Shown piece by piece: positions 11,047 through 23,739 of a stretch of 64,000 nt of DNA. The stretch is taken from assembly GCA_900491605.1 (NCBI GenBank), contig UESW01003830.1, forward strand, positions 1,287,782-1,351,781, read 5' to 3'. Made by a program: the position numbers and the translations under genes. The notes below the pieces were generated by a model. The model made no database searches. It worked only from the letters and a program-made list of their open reading frames with translations, and was not told the origin of the DNA. This stretch comes from Calamus simplicifolius (taxonomy: Eukaryota; Streptophyta; Magnoliopsida; Arecales; Arecaceae). Positions within the stretch are counted from its first letter, which is position 1. Each line of letters begins with the position of its first letter.

Positions 11047-13916
11047 CCCAGGCTGGTTGCCTTGACCAATGGGGAGGCCAAGGGGCTTCTAGAGGTTTTA
11101 GTTCCGTCAAACTTGTTGAAAATGGCTCGTAGCAGTTCCCAATCTTTAAATAATATAGTAGTTAAAAATTGTAATTGAGGACTAATATGTCCAAGATAAC
11201 ATCATTATATCCAAATTGCAATTGAGTTAGATATTTAGATTTTGAGTTATTAAATCTAAATTTGAATATGGATATATACAATGAATTTTTATTTGTAGAA
11301 CTTACACTATTGATATTGTAAGTTAAGATTATGAGCTAATTTGCCGATTATAGAGATGATTAATATTGATGATATTTTGGTAATAAAATAGTTAACTACA
11401 TATTTTTGATCAATTACAATTGAGTACTTTTTGAATTTGAGTCTGAATGGATAAGTATATATAGTGAATTTTACTAAGAGAACTTTTATTATGGATATTA
11501 CATGTTCAAAACTGATTGTTAATTTGCTAGATATGGAGATGGTTGATATTGATGCTAATGAAATAGTTGATTGCATATTATATCTTGATGGACCATTTAT
11601 GAAGAATATAAAATTTTAAATTCTGAGACAATTACTGTTTAAGTTTTGAGAGCAGTAGACTCTATTAATCTTTAGAACTGATTTTGGCTATAAATGATCA
11701 AATATTTTGATGGTAGAAAGTGAAAGATTTTAGCAATAATGAGAATAAGATAAACTCCACTGATAAAGAATTTCATGGGAATTTTTATCTGTTAATAGAT
11801 TTCTAAATCAAGATATCTATTCATTAATTTATCGTGCATACCTATTGTACCTTTATTCATAGTTCCTAAGTAGATATCTTTCTCCAGGATGGATAAATTA
11901 TCAATCATCCATAAGTGGCATAATTTTTGTTAAGAAAATAGGAGGGAGATGATTTTATTTTGATTATTATCAGTTATGGATTATGGTTAATGGTACATCT
12001 ATTATCACTTTCAAGTCATAGAGAGATTACTATAATTTTCAATTATGTCTTTCGGATGGTAAGTGCATTTTAATCTTTATTGACCTTATAAGTCTTGTAT
12101 CTATCTGAGCTAGATTAGTGAAGTCACTTTGAGATATTTGAAGGGTTTAAATTAGTTGGTCATGTTATGGCATAAGACATTGCATAATCTATAGATGATT
12201 TTGATAATCATTGGTAACGAAATAATCGATTTAAGAATTCGAATCATTTAAATTGCATTATTTATTAAGGATATACTGACCTATTCAAGAGAAATTGATT
12301 GGTTATGGTGGTATTATTGATAAATATGAAGGAGATAAATTAATCATACTGATGATTAATGATGACACTATTATTCAAAGAAATTAAATTAGTTGATTAT
12401 GATAATTATAAAAGATATCCTAAATGATTGGCTTAATGTTCATTGATGTTAGCTTGAAGTATTCAAGAGTGAAACCAAGTATGTTATGATGATTGAAATA
12501 AGTGTCGTAATGATTAGTGGCACATTTAACTATTTATGAGTTGAGAGAGCATTGGAAGAAAACTATCTTATATCTAAGTCACAAGAATTTAGAACTGTCT
12601 TATCGAGGAATTAAGAGTACCTGATGTTTTACTAACCTTAAGAACGGATAACATAATACATGTGATGGACTCTATGATATTTATGATGATTGTGTTGTGA
12701 GAAGTTAAGGTATTTTTTTAAAAAAGGGACAGAAAAAAAATACTTCTTAAGGAATTTAATTTTATTTGGTAGAAAGATTAAATTAATTTTGAAAGTTGGA
12801 CATGTCATTTGGGTACTTGGGAATGAAATAAAAGTTTACTAGTGAGTATCTTTAATGGTACAAAATTTATGGACATTTAATTTGAGGATGAAATTTTAGC
12901 GGGATAAAATGTTAATATTTGTTTTTGGTTTAATGTTAAACTGCGTAAATTGAGTCTGAACCCATTTGTCTCACTCTCCTAATTCGATGATGTCATCATA
13001 AGGCTTAGTGGATTAAGCTGAATTTCTAGCCTTCTATCCTTAAATAGATGGACAAACTGTAGGAATCAATTAGATTTTAGATCATATACTGCGAGCTTGT
13101 GTGAGGTGCTTGGTATAGTTTCTTACCCTTAGTAAAATTGCTTATTTTATTGATTACCAAGCCAATATTCAAATGGATTCATTTCAATTGTCTATGATAT
13201 AAGGTGTAGATTCCCTTCATATTGAGATAAGGTGAGAGAGAGACAATTTTGGACTGAGCTGATTTAGCAACTATGAAAAGTATCGTTAATTAAAGCAGTT
13301 TCATGTAACTCAGAGTTAATAGAAAAGTTATGTTGATGTCAAAAAGAAAGATTTGAAATTTCAGGTTGAAAATCATTTGGAAGTTTTACTAACCAACGTT
13401 GTGATGAGATTTGTGTTAGAGGTGATTTGAGCCACAATACATTGGGCCATTGAGATTTTGATCAAAATAAAGGAGGTGGCTTATAGCTTAGCACTATCTT
13501 CATTACTTTTTGGGGTGTTCAATGTGTTTCATACCTTTATGATTGAGGAGGTATATTTCAAACCCCCGTTATGTGTTAGAACTTGAACCAATTTAGCATA
13601 AGAAAGTATTGACCTATGAAGATCATCTTGTGCACATTGTGGACCGCAAGAATTAAGTTCTGAGATAGTGTAGTATTCCTTATGTCAAAGTTCAGTGATG
13701 TAATCATTCTGAGAGGGAGACTATTTGGGAGTCTAAGAAGAAAATGAAAAAGAAACATCCACAAAAATTTGCATCTTATTACAGATCAATGATGTATGAT
13801 GACTGTGACTTTTGAATAAAATTTAGTTGATTATGGAATAGAAAATTTGAATTCTATATTTTTATGAATGTGCATCAATTTCGAGGCCAAAATTTTTATA
13901 AGGGGGGGGGGGGGAA
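11047..13916 (+). pseudogene. Heavily decayed internal region of a second Ty3 element
   Basis: AT-rich and full of stops. At about 13440-13760 the translation, allowing frame jumps, reads YIGP, then VAYSLALSSLL, VFNVFH, HIVDRKN and IPYVKVQ, which is the integrase C-terminal part of a Del/Tekay-like pol. It lies directly before a G-rich PPT. A similar but weaker pol-tail/PPT signature at about 12880-12920 (TTTGAGGATGAAATTTT) hints at another remnant. A segment of about 125 bp is duplicated (11268-11395 and 11444-11570). The rest of this stretch I cannot assign. The element is split by the insertion ending at 11046. Confidence 0.6.
13900..13916 (+). other. Polypurine tract of the second Ty3 element
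   Basis: An AAGG(G)n AA tract with 13 consecutive G immediately precedes TGTAACCTCC, the LTR start. The run of G is longer than usual for a PPT and is probably slippage-expanded. Confidence 0.75.
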
Positions 13917-16618
13917 TGTAACCTCCTAGCATTTATTTATGGATACCTGGCACCTAGAGTTTATTCTGACATTTAGGTTCCCAATATGACGCTTGGATTC
14001 CCAAGTCTTTGTGTGTCTGATGGGTTTCCGAGTCCCTGGACCGAGGCATCACGTGATGTTTATAATGAGTTGGAGGATGAATCCCTCCTGGAATCGGGTG
14101 CTTATCTCCTCCAGATAATCTCCTGCCCATCCTCCTAATGCCTGTGAGACAGAGAGAGAGAGAGAGAGAGAGAGGATCGGAAGAACTTCGAAGCGATCAG
14201 CGATCTCGTGAATCTCTCAACAATAGGCGCTACCCTTCCGGACTTCGTTCTCCATGATTGGAGTCGAATTCGGAGACCCAAAGCTCGGATTTCCACCGCA
14301 TTGTCTTCTATTGCTTGGGGAAACTTCAATGGTCATTGAAATATGTTCGATTTTGGTGTTCTACTGCTCGAGGGACCATAAGTTTGAGATTTTACCCATT
14401 GGATCTCGTTCCGAGCCCAGTGTGAGGAAAGAGATTGTTTAGCATGAGAGCTCAAGATTTTGGTGGTTCTGTTGGAAGGAGGATTTGTTTGGTGTTGTCT
14501 TAATGTTCTATGGATTGCTCGTGATGAAGTGCCAGAGAGTTCTTACGGTGGAGGGAGTCACGGAGGCTTGTGTTAGGGCTTTTAGGATGGATAGAAAGAG
14601 ACATCCAGCATGACTCTATGGCCCTGGAAGTTTATGCCTTTCTCCATTTGTCTATGAGAAATGCAAGAGAAATCTATTACAACTCTGTGACCATGGAGGC
14701 AGTATTGGTGCTACAGCACATGTCATAGGAGGTGGCCACTACAATTTTTGCTGAAGCTGGAGTTAGTGGAGCTACTGGAGTTATGATTGTACCTAGATGT
14801 CTAAAATAGCTAGTTAACCATTTGGGATTAGTGTACCGAGGTAAGTAAGCCTATTTATAATTAGTAATTTATAAATCATGAAGTTATAGTTTACATGTAT
14901 ATTATGAAATAAGGAAAACGGAAGTTTATTTAGATTAATTATTTTAAATGGTATCATGAATCTACATATGAGCATTTATTATGACTATAGTAACTGGTAA
15001 TATTTTGCAAGAAATAGTTTCTTGGTGTATGTACAAAAATATAAATTCTTTGACTTGCAAAATATGTTGGTATTATTGAGATGACTACATGCAATTGTAA
15101 AGATGACACTGAAATAATCTTGTATGTGTCGCCACGATTCTCATATTATCGCCACACACATATTAGGGTATGTTCTGATTGATTTTGATATGGCCACACA
15201 TTTGTAGGATATGTTTCGATTGATTGTGATACGGCCTCACATACTTGTGGAATGTGTTCTGATTAATTTGAAGGGTCGTGGGACACATAAGAAAACAATA
15301 ATTATAGATTTATTTACATTGCATATTTTGGCATTTATTATATAATTATGCATAATTATGAAATAAGATAAAATGAAAATTTATTGACATTGATTATTTT
15401 GAAAGTTGGTAAATTGTACCATGAGTATATAATTGAGTAACTGCTATAACATGTGATATTTTGCAAAGTAATGGTTTTATATGTTTACGCAAAATATGAA
15501 GAAATATGTTTATTTTTAACCTTGCAAGTGAATTGGTTACATGCAATGATTAAGATTGTAAAAACCACTGTTTATGTGATATGAAAAGATTATGCTTATG
15601 ATGATGCATGATGTACATATATATAATGATGACCTTGAATTATATTATATGTGTCGCCGCGGTTCTCCTATGATGTGGCATGTGGAGGCCACACACATCT
15701 AGAGGATGTGTCTGTTTGATTATGAGGTGGCATGTGGAGGCCACACACATCTAGAGGATGCGCTATGACTGATGATGATATGACATGTGGAGGCCACACA
15801 CATCTAGAGGATGTGTGATTATGAGGTGGCATGTGGAGGCCACACGCATCTAGAGGATGCGCTATGACTGATGATGATATGGCATGTGGAGGCCACACAC
15901 ATCTAGAGGATGTGTGATTATGAGGTGGCATGTGGAGGCCACACACATCTAGAGGATGCGCTATGACTGATGATGATATGGCATGTGGAGGCCACACATC
16001 TAGAGGATGTGCTATGATTGACGATGAGATGGCATGTGGAGGCCACACACATCTAGAGGATGTGCGCTGATTGAGGTGTAGCAGGGCCGTGGGACACATA
16101 AAATATAATATAAAAATGATCATATAAACAGTGGGTTGTTTACAATGCATTTTCTGGTATTTATTATATAAGCTTCCAAATTAATTGAGTAGTGATATGC
16201 GTGTTATGATAGCATGATAAATGCATTTGAATTGGAAGTTTATGAAATTATGACTTGATAATATCTTGATGATGATATATGGCTATTTTATATTATTAGT
16301 ATAGGCTTACTTATTGAGTGTGAGCTCATATAAATCTCACAATGTTTTTCAGAGCCTCAGGATTGAAGAAGGAACCATAGGGTCGTTGGAGCTTCTATTT
16401 AAAATAAAGTGGATTCATATGTTGATGTAACCCCAGTAATGTTTGCGTGTAGGGCTTGTAGCCCAAATCTTTAGTTATGAATTGTATTAAAGTTATGGAC
16501 TTAAATGATATAGGTTGTTGCCTTTCTTGAATTCAGTGTCATGATTCGGGACGCCTTGCATGCCCGACATGCAGCGGGTTGTCACCCTATCTCAAAATTT
16601 TGGGTTCGGAGTGTGACA
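13917..16618 (+). repeat. 3' LTR of the second Ty3 element
   Basis: Begins TGTAACCTCC right after the PPT and ends GGAGTGTGACA at 16618, giving 2.7 kb with TG...CA ends. It contains a GA microsatellite at 14151-14174. A segment ending in GTGGGACACATAA is present twice (about 15090-15360 and 15610-16175). The 5' partner would lie left of the window, across the nested element. No gene is visible inside. Confidence 0.75.
15655..16075. repeat. Tandem repeats inside an LTR
   Basis: About eight copies of GGCATGTGGAGGCCACACAC followed by ATCTAGAGGATG, at alternating spacings of roughly 46 and 53-56 bases. GTGGAGGCCACAC contains the short palindrome GTGGCCAC split by AG. A diverged single-copy version lies at 15125-15260. 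Confidence 0.85.
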
Positions 16619-16828
16619 AATCTTCTTTTAGAATTAATGTAGTTGAATTATCTTTTTATAGTTTTTATCAAAAATTAGATGAATACCATTTGTTGGAAAT
16701 CTCATGCAAATATTTGTAGCCTTTTATACCATCTCATTGTATTCTTCAACTTTTATTTATTTACGGCATCGTCACATGTAAGGCTGAAGGCATGGTAGAA
16801 AAGAGACTACAGTTCAGCTCCTGATTGG

Positions 16829-17600
16829 TAGAGATAGGCACTGGGCGACATGGCCCAAGCTCACATGGGCTATGCCAGGCACGGTTTCGGTACTACTACA
16901 GTACCGAGCCAGCCCAGGCCCACATGGGCTATGTTAGGTACGGTTCGGTACTACTACAGTATCGAACCATGCCAATACGGCTCAGTAAATCGTGCCGTGT
17001 CGGGCTTGAATTTTTTTTCACTGATTCAGCACGGCACGGCGTATAATGGGCCTGGGTCGACCCATTGGACCGTTCCGGCACTGTGCCAGCATGCTAGGAT
17101 GCACAGCGCACCCATTGCACACGTCTCCTATCACATGACGCTGTGCACAACGTCTCCTATGACAGAAGACGCACAGCGTCCTGACGCCTGTGCACAGTGT
17201 GCACAGCGTCACTGTAGCCATGCACAGCGTCCTGTGACGCTGTGCCTAGGCACAGCGGCCGTGCCTAGGCACCTACCGGGCCAGGCTTGGCCCATAGCCT
17301 AGGCATGTCTGGGCTTGCATGGTCCACATGAGCCGTGCTAGGCCCGGCACGACTCAGGTTCGGCATGGCTCATGGTCCGGATTACGGGTCATGTTGAATC
17401 TTAATTTTTTTTTTATCATACCATATATGGCACGATCTGTTTATTACTGAACTGTATTAGATATGGTACGATAATTTTAAAGACATGATAAACTTAGATC
17501 ATATCGTGCAAGACATAATCAATAGATTGATATAATATATAATTTTAAAGACACGATAAACTGAATCATGCCGTATGAGGCACGGCTAGTGTCCACTCTA
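16829..17600 (+). mobile_element. Second small hAT-type element (MITE-like)
   Basis: Left end TAGAGATAGGCACTGGGC; right end read backwards TAGAGTGGACACTAGCCG. The flanks are CTGATTGG (16821-16828) and CTTATTGG (17601-17608), an 8-bp duplication with one mismatch. The ends and the internal GGCACGG/GGGCC motifs match the 8415-10978 element, so both belong to one family. The middle holds repeated GCACAGCGTC motifs (17098-17265). No coding capacity for a transposase is visible in 772 bp. Confidence 0.8.
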
Positions 17601-17608
17601 CTTATTGG

Positions 17609-18618
17609 CAACCATAGCAAAGGAAGAAAACCAACATAAAAATATACCACGTTGCCAGTCGCTGAATCGAATCTGAACCATTTAATCGAAGTCCAAGTCG
17701 CACGCATGTTCAAGCTCGACGTACATGGTTCGTGGCAGTCTGCCATACCTCTGTACGGCACCTTTATTACGGTCTAACGATGGCCACAAGACTTCTCACA
17801 AATGCACGGCTTTTCCATCAACTCCATCAAATCTCTCTCTCTCTCTCTCTTTTTTTTTTTTGTCTCTCTCTCTCTTCCTTCTGTACTCGCATATAGTACT
17901 CTATCTCGCAAACAAGTGAAAGAAAATCACTTGGCTAAAATGGATTTCCTACCCAACAGGCATCATCACCTCCATCTCGTCTTCTTTAAATATCACAGGA
18001 GAAAGAGAACATGGTGCGTTGCGTGCACTTTTGCTCGTATATACTTGACATGATTTTAGAAAACTAAATTTAAAGCAAAATAATATTGTGTGTATGTATA
18101 TATTGATATCACTACCAAGACGTTTCAATCCCCATATATACTAACAATTTCCAGTGGAAGGAGAAGACCACACGAGCATCAATATTATGATTTCCTACGC
18201 ATCATTACAAAAACCTAGTCCTCAAAAGCAAGGGAAAGAGCATAGGAAGACAGAAAGGAAAAACTAACAGCATCTTTAGACGGTTTCAAACTGTTAACGC
18301 TTTTTGTCAACCTTTTGCTGCACAAACTCAGAAGTGGCAGCTGGTCATCCCAGGATCAGTCGCTCTCTCTGTTTAAAGCCCTTTGACCCAATCATTACAT
18401 GTGATAATAAGCTAGCATAGATACTACTATATATACAATGCTTCCAGAGAGAGGCAGAGAGAAACTTCTGAAATCTGCGCCCCAAACAGAAGACTTCAGT
18501 GTTTCCAGAGAAAAGCTTGTGAAGTCTAGGCCCGAAATGGAAGGAAGGAAATTAAGAATGTGTCATCATCAAAAGCCCTAGATTTGCCTCGTTCTCCTAT
18601 TGATGATGCCACCTTTCC
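17609..18618. other. Intergenic, no gene recognised
   Basis: Contains a CT microsatellite followed by a T run (about 17831-17860), short AG-rich stretches and ordinary AT-rich DNA. It lies downstream (3') of the IDA-like gene and must include that gene's 3' UTR. I see no motif that marks its end. Confidence 0.5.
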
Positions 18619-18843
18619 TTAAGGTGATCTTTGGCTCTTCAAGTCGATGGAGTTGTGGTTCTTTGAAGGGCTCGAAGGAGGAATCGGCATCACCCTTGGC
18701 AAGAAGCCAAAGAAGTTGCCTTCTCGCTTGGCCCTCCCCGGCTTCACGTAGAAAGCTTGCGGGTCCCTCGAGCCATGGCAACATATGATCGAGAGAATAA
18801 AGAGAGATGCTAAAATTTCACCTCTAGAGATCAGGTGGCCCAT
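18619..18843 (-). CDS. IDA-like secreted abscission-signalling peptide precursor
   Basis: A 74-residue precursor, the usual size for the IDA/IDL family. Residues about 10-25 (ILASLFILSIICCHG) form a hydrophobic signal peptide. The variable middle is followed by the C-terminal EPIP region FFGFLPRVMPIPPSSPSKNHN and a short tail of 10 residues. In known family members the PIP peptide is cut out, hydroxylated on proline and perceived by HAESA/HSL receptor kinases with SERK co-receptors to start cell separation. The core PIPPSSPSK-HN is canonical except for Asn where most members have Arg (SKRHN). Intronless, as IDA genes are. The ATG at 18843 is the one that places the signal peptide at the N-terminus. 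It stands alone between transposons. Family call is firm; expression is not shown. Confidence 0.85.
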   Translation of the reverse strand: MGHLISRGEILASLFILSIICCHGSRDPQAFYVKPGRAKREGNFFGFLPRVMPIPPSSPSKNHNSIDLKSQRSP

Positions 18844-19537
18844 CGGGCCAAGGCAGGCAATAGAGAAGGTTGGAGGAAGGAGCAGTAATTAAGGTGACGG
18901 CCGGAGTGAATTAGAAGGAGAACAAAGAAAAGATTTAGCGGGGACCGGAGGAGGGTAGTTGGGTTGCGAGAAGATGGCAGAAGGTGGCGAGGGGGATGGG
19001 GAATGGACAGGAGTGAGAGCACTTCAAGAGGCATTAAAATATGAAGAATGGGGTGGTTATTGGAAGTTTGATGGGACATATGAGAGGCAGGTGGTCAGGA
19101 GAGCATGGGTGGAAATTAAATGAAACTTGGACTGGGATTTATTAGGGTGATAGGGGCGGTTTGAGCGCTTGAGGTTGGAGACGGTGAAGGGACCATTGAA
19201 GGGTGGGGGAGGAATGGAATAAAGCTCATGGAAATTGGAGGAAAAAAAAAAAAAAAGCCAAAGCAAGATGATTAATGCAAAGTTTAATAAGAAAAAGATA
19301 AAATTAACATATACTTTTGATCCACAAAATAACTTTCACATATAATTTATTATGATTCTTAAACTTTTGATTATAATAATTTAATTTTTTTAATTTAAAA
19401 ATATTATATTTTAATATTATAATGAAGTATATTAAAATTTATGAAATAACTGAGTTAAGTACATTCTAGCATGTAAATAATTAGTTGCTCTAAATTATTG
19501 CAAGCTTAAATGATTATTCACATGTTTGTGCCAGGAT
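18844..19537. other. 5' flank of the IDA-like gene, no second gene seen
   Basis: GA-rich DNA to about 19240 would contain the promoter and 5' UTR of the minus-strand peptide gene. I found no clear TATA box. A run of A (about 19242-19256) is followed by AT-rich sequence up to the LINE. Confidence 0.45.
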
Positions 19538-19688
19538 GTTATATATATTAATTATTCTATCAATTTAAGCTAATTATATATAAAAAATATTAATATAATA
19601 TTTTTTTAGTAATTTTTTTTGGTACAAGCGGACGATCACACTAGCCTAGTATGAATCAGTCTAGATATATCCGAATACAAAATTTGCT

Positions 19689-22600
19689 TCAATAGAGAAG
19701 AACATGGGTCGTCCGTCCTTCAGATCCACGAGCCGTCATGCTGAGCCACAGAAGAAGCCACCCAATGCATCGCCGAATTGGCTTCACGATAAATATGGCG
19801 GAGCTGGCACGGTTGACCTCACGCAGGATAGACCAAATGTCCAAAAGCATCAGATTAGCAAGGCCGGAATGGTAATCCTTCTTCTGCAGCCAAGAAATTA
19901 CCGTCATGGAATCACCCTCGATCAAAATCCTCTGAGCATGGAGCGTCCTGACTGCATAAGAAATGCCTGCCCAAGCCGCATAAAGCTCGGACATAGGGAC
20001 GGAGGAATCAATAGTACCAAAACCTCCCGCTCCCAGCAAGTCATCATGAGGGCCACGGATGATAAAAGCAGAACCAGCAACTCTACCACGGATACTCCCA
20101 TCAAAGTTGATTTTGACAAACCCTGGAGGGGGATCCCAGGAGATAAAAACCGTAAGCCGGTTCGCTGCCGTAGCAGCAGGGATCCCCAGAGGCCAGAGAT
20201 GTCAGAACCAACCCGAGCACAGTCCACAACCAAAGATCTAATCTTCCTCACAATCCTGGGGGAAGAAATAGAATCATCCGTGAAAAGAAACTGCTTCCTT
20301 GATAACCAAATCTGATAAGCCGTGGCAGCCCAAAGACTACTCTTCTGCAGAGAAGCTTTACGAATATCAAGAAGGAAAGAGGAGCGAGGTGAACCCGAAT
20401 CATCCATCCTGACAGAATAACCCACCATGTGCCATATCTGTCTAGCTCTGGGGCAAATGAAGATAGCATGCTCAGAAGACTCCTCCTCCAACCTACATAA
20501 GGGACAACACGACTGGATCGACAGACCCCTCCGAGAGAGAAGAAGACAGGTTGGAAGACAGTCCCACAGAAGCTTCCAGATAAACAGCTGCACCTTGAGA
20601 AGAGTAGGAAGCTTCCAAATCCACGCGGCATCCACTGATCGCTGGGGCACTGGCCTGAATATCTTCATCAAATCCCTGGTAGGAGCTCTTGAGAGACAAG
20701 ATCTCTGCCAGAGCCTGGAGTTAGATAAACTGCCAGTAGTAAGGGGCATCGATAGAATACGCCTAGAAAGCTTCAGCCCGAAGAATCGGGTCACCGATGG
20801 GATATGCTAGGCAGGGGGATCTAAGGAAATCAAATCCTTAACCCTTAAACTGGAAGGGATATCAATACTAATAGATAAGGGCCATCGAGAGAAGGAAGCT
20901 CAGAAATCCAGATGTCCTGAATAACATCGATCGATGATCCATCTCCAATCATCCATGATATGTGACCCATAATCTGACCAAACCGACACACTTCCCTCCA
21001 AAAAGAGGAGCAACCCGAGGCGACCAGTTATGTAAGACCGATGACCAGGCACCGTATCTAGCTCGCATCAGAGAGCTCCAGAGACAATGCGGCTCCAATA
21101 AGAATCTAGAAGCATGTCTAGCAAGAAGGGCATCCCTTCTAACAATCAGAGACTACATCCCGAGCCCACCTTCTTGGATAGGCATACAGACCGTATTCCA
21201 GGATAATAGATGAGTACCATGACCTTCTTGCATAGAAGCCTAAAGAAAATCATGAAACATCTCTCAATCCTTTTAAGGCAGGTAATCGGAAGGACAGTGT
21301 TTGACAGGAGGTATAGGGGAAGAGAGGAGAGAACCGAGCGGATAATAATAACCCTAGCCATCATCGAAAGGCCAGTAACCTGCCACCCCTCCAAACGCTG
21401 ACGAACCCTCCTCTCAAGCTCATGGTAGTCAGAACACCGGGGACATCTCCCCATGATAGGGATCCCTAAATATATAAACCTGTCAGTCTGAGTAGAAATA
21501 CCCGATAAATTAATAATGGCTTCCCTGATAGACCTAGAAGTCTTCGGGCTGAAACATATAGAGGACTTAAGAAAGTTGACCTTCTATCCCGAAGCCTGAG
21601 AATACCGCTGAATAATAGAATAGAATGAAACCGCATTATCAATGGAAGCCTGGCACAGGAGGATATAATCGTCTGCAAAAAGAAGATGAGAAACCAGAGG
21701 GCCCTCCAGTCCGGCCATAAATGGGACAATCCTCCGGTCTAACTGTGCATGATAGAAAGCACGTGAAAGATCATCCACATCCAGAATAAACAATAAAGGA
21801 GATAAAGGGCATCCCTATCGAATCCCCACAGAAGAGTGAAAAAACTCCGTCGGACTCCCATTAATGATCAGAGAAAAAGTCGGCCTCTGAATGCAAGCCA
21901 TGATCCACTCAATGAACAATCCATCGAACCCAAACTCCAGAAGATTATGTACAAAAAGGCCCAGCTCAGTCTATCATAGGCTCTCTCCATATCAAGTTTG
22001 ATAGCCATAAGGTAATTTCTGGCAGAGCTTTTTGGAGATCATGCATAAACTCCTGGGCGATGAGGACATTATCAGAAATGGACCTCCCTCTAATAAACGC
22101 CCCCTGTTCAGCCGAAATGAGGCAAGGAATCACCAAACAAAGGCGGCGAGCTAGAAGGCGAGCACAGACCTTATATAGAGTAGTGCAAAGACTAATAGGT
22201 CGAAAATGCTGCGGAAGAGAGGCATCAGATCACTTGGGCACCAAAGAAATAAATGTCTGATTCCATTCCACAGGAATATGTTTAGATTGGTATACCGTCT
22301 GAATAGCCAAGACCACCTCCTGCCCAACAATATCCTAGTAATGACGGTAAAAGAAAGGCGGGAACCCATCAGGCCCAGGGGCCTTATCCGACCAAGCTCC
22401 CAAAGGGCCGCCCTAATCTCTTCCGCAGTAATAGATCTGACAAGCATGCTATTATCCAAAGAAGAGACCTTCCCAGTGACCAGAACCGGAATAACCGGGC
22501 CCCCCTCACCAGAGGACTCTACCCATCTGGACTGAAAAAAATGAAGAAGCAGTTCCCTAATAGAGTGGGTGTCCTCACGAATATTCCCTCATCATCAACT

Positions 22601-23739
22601 AATCTCCGGATCTTATTAGTGCACGTCGCTTCAAAAGTTGCCTGATGAAAGAATCTGATATTACGGTCACCATCACGGATCCACTGAAACCTGGACTCTG
22701 CCACCAATACACCTCCTGCTATCGAAGAGAGAGTGATGCCGAGCAAGCTTATCCCGGAGAGAATAGAGATTCGAGTCCAACAGAAAACCATCCAGATCTT
22801 CCTTAGCTTGTAAGACACAAATATCATTTTCAACCTGTTCAATTTGTCTAATCAAATCCCCAGCTCCAGTCTATTCCATTTGGATAATCTATGCCTGCCA
22901 TCTTAAGGCGATGAGATAACCGATAAATAGCATTACCCCTAACAGAAAGATGCCAGATCTGAGAAATGATAGTACGAGCTGCAGAGTGGGCAGTCCAAAA
23001 CTGCTCAAATCTAAACTGCTTACGCTGGTACTAGTCAACCTCCATGGAGATCAAAATTGGGCAATGATCAGAAGCGATCCTAGAGAGGTGAGTGACGGTA
23101 ACCGCAGGGAACAAATGAAGCCACTGAGCCGTTGCCATAGCTCTGTCTAGCCTCTCCCAAACCCGGGCAGACCCCTGATGATTATTACACCAGGTAAATT
23201 GGGGTCTCGAGTACCCCAAATCCATCAACCCAACAGAAGCAATAAAGGATCTAAATTCACTGATATCAGCTGAGCTAGTAACCCTTCTACCCCACGTTTC
23301 TCGTTGGCCTCAGTGATGCAGTTGAAATCCCCAGCAATAATAGAAGGAAGACCTTGAGCAAGAAGGGAACTCAGTTCAAACCAAAGAACCCTTCTCTCCC
23401 GATAGTCTGTACTAGCGTAGATCACCGATAGGAGCCAGGGGTCAGAAGTACCCTCAGAGACAACCAGGCTAATCTGCTGACTACATTGGTGAAAAGCATC
23501 AATTGTAACAACAGAGGTATGCCAAATAGCCAAAATACCTCCAGACAGTCCATCCGCCTCCACATCGTAAGAGGACAAGATCAGGCAATCTGCCTACGAA
23601 ACTGGGCCAGACTATCACCTGACAACCTGGTTTCCAAAAGGACATATATGTCAAAATTATATAACTGTAATAATCTTCCAAAAGAGGAACGAAATGATGA
23701 CTTTCAAGCTCCTCTCACATTCCAAAGTAAAATCTTCAT
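19689..23739 (-). pseudogene. LINE A ORF2: endonuclease, RT, zinc finger, RNase H
   Basis: Starts at ATG 23739 (MKILLWNVRGA). An APE-type endonuclease follows, with LLETRLSGD, IYASTDYRERR and IIAGDFNCI (about 23225-23740), then FTWCNN...ERLDRA and ASDHCPIL (23031-23228). RT blocks include RAALWELG (about 22410) and the catalytic SHLLFADDYILL at about 21670-21700. A zf-RVT domain (CPLCRLEEESSEHAIFICPR) lies at about 20440-20520. A plant-type RNase H (RVT_3; KINFDGS-like to GDSMTVISWL) covers 19830-20150. The enzyme nicks DNA and copies LINE RNA at the nick. Several frameshifts and stops inactivate it. Confidence 0.85.

Noticed and set aside
15668..16150. 160-residue minus-strand frame with repeated CGLHMPPHNHTSS
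   Set aside because: Tandem repeats inside an LTR; no start context, no homologue known.
18831..19079. 82-residue minus frame just upstream of the IDA-like gene
   Set aside because: Different frame, no recognisable domain, lies in the expected promoter/5' UTR.
19704..20315. 203-residue plus frame
   Set aside because: Reverse-strand shadow of the LINE RNase H and zf-RVT region.
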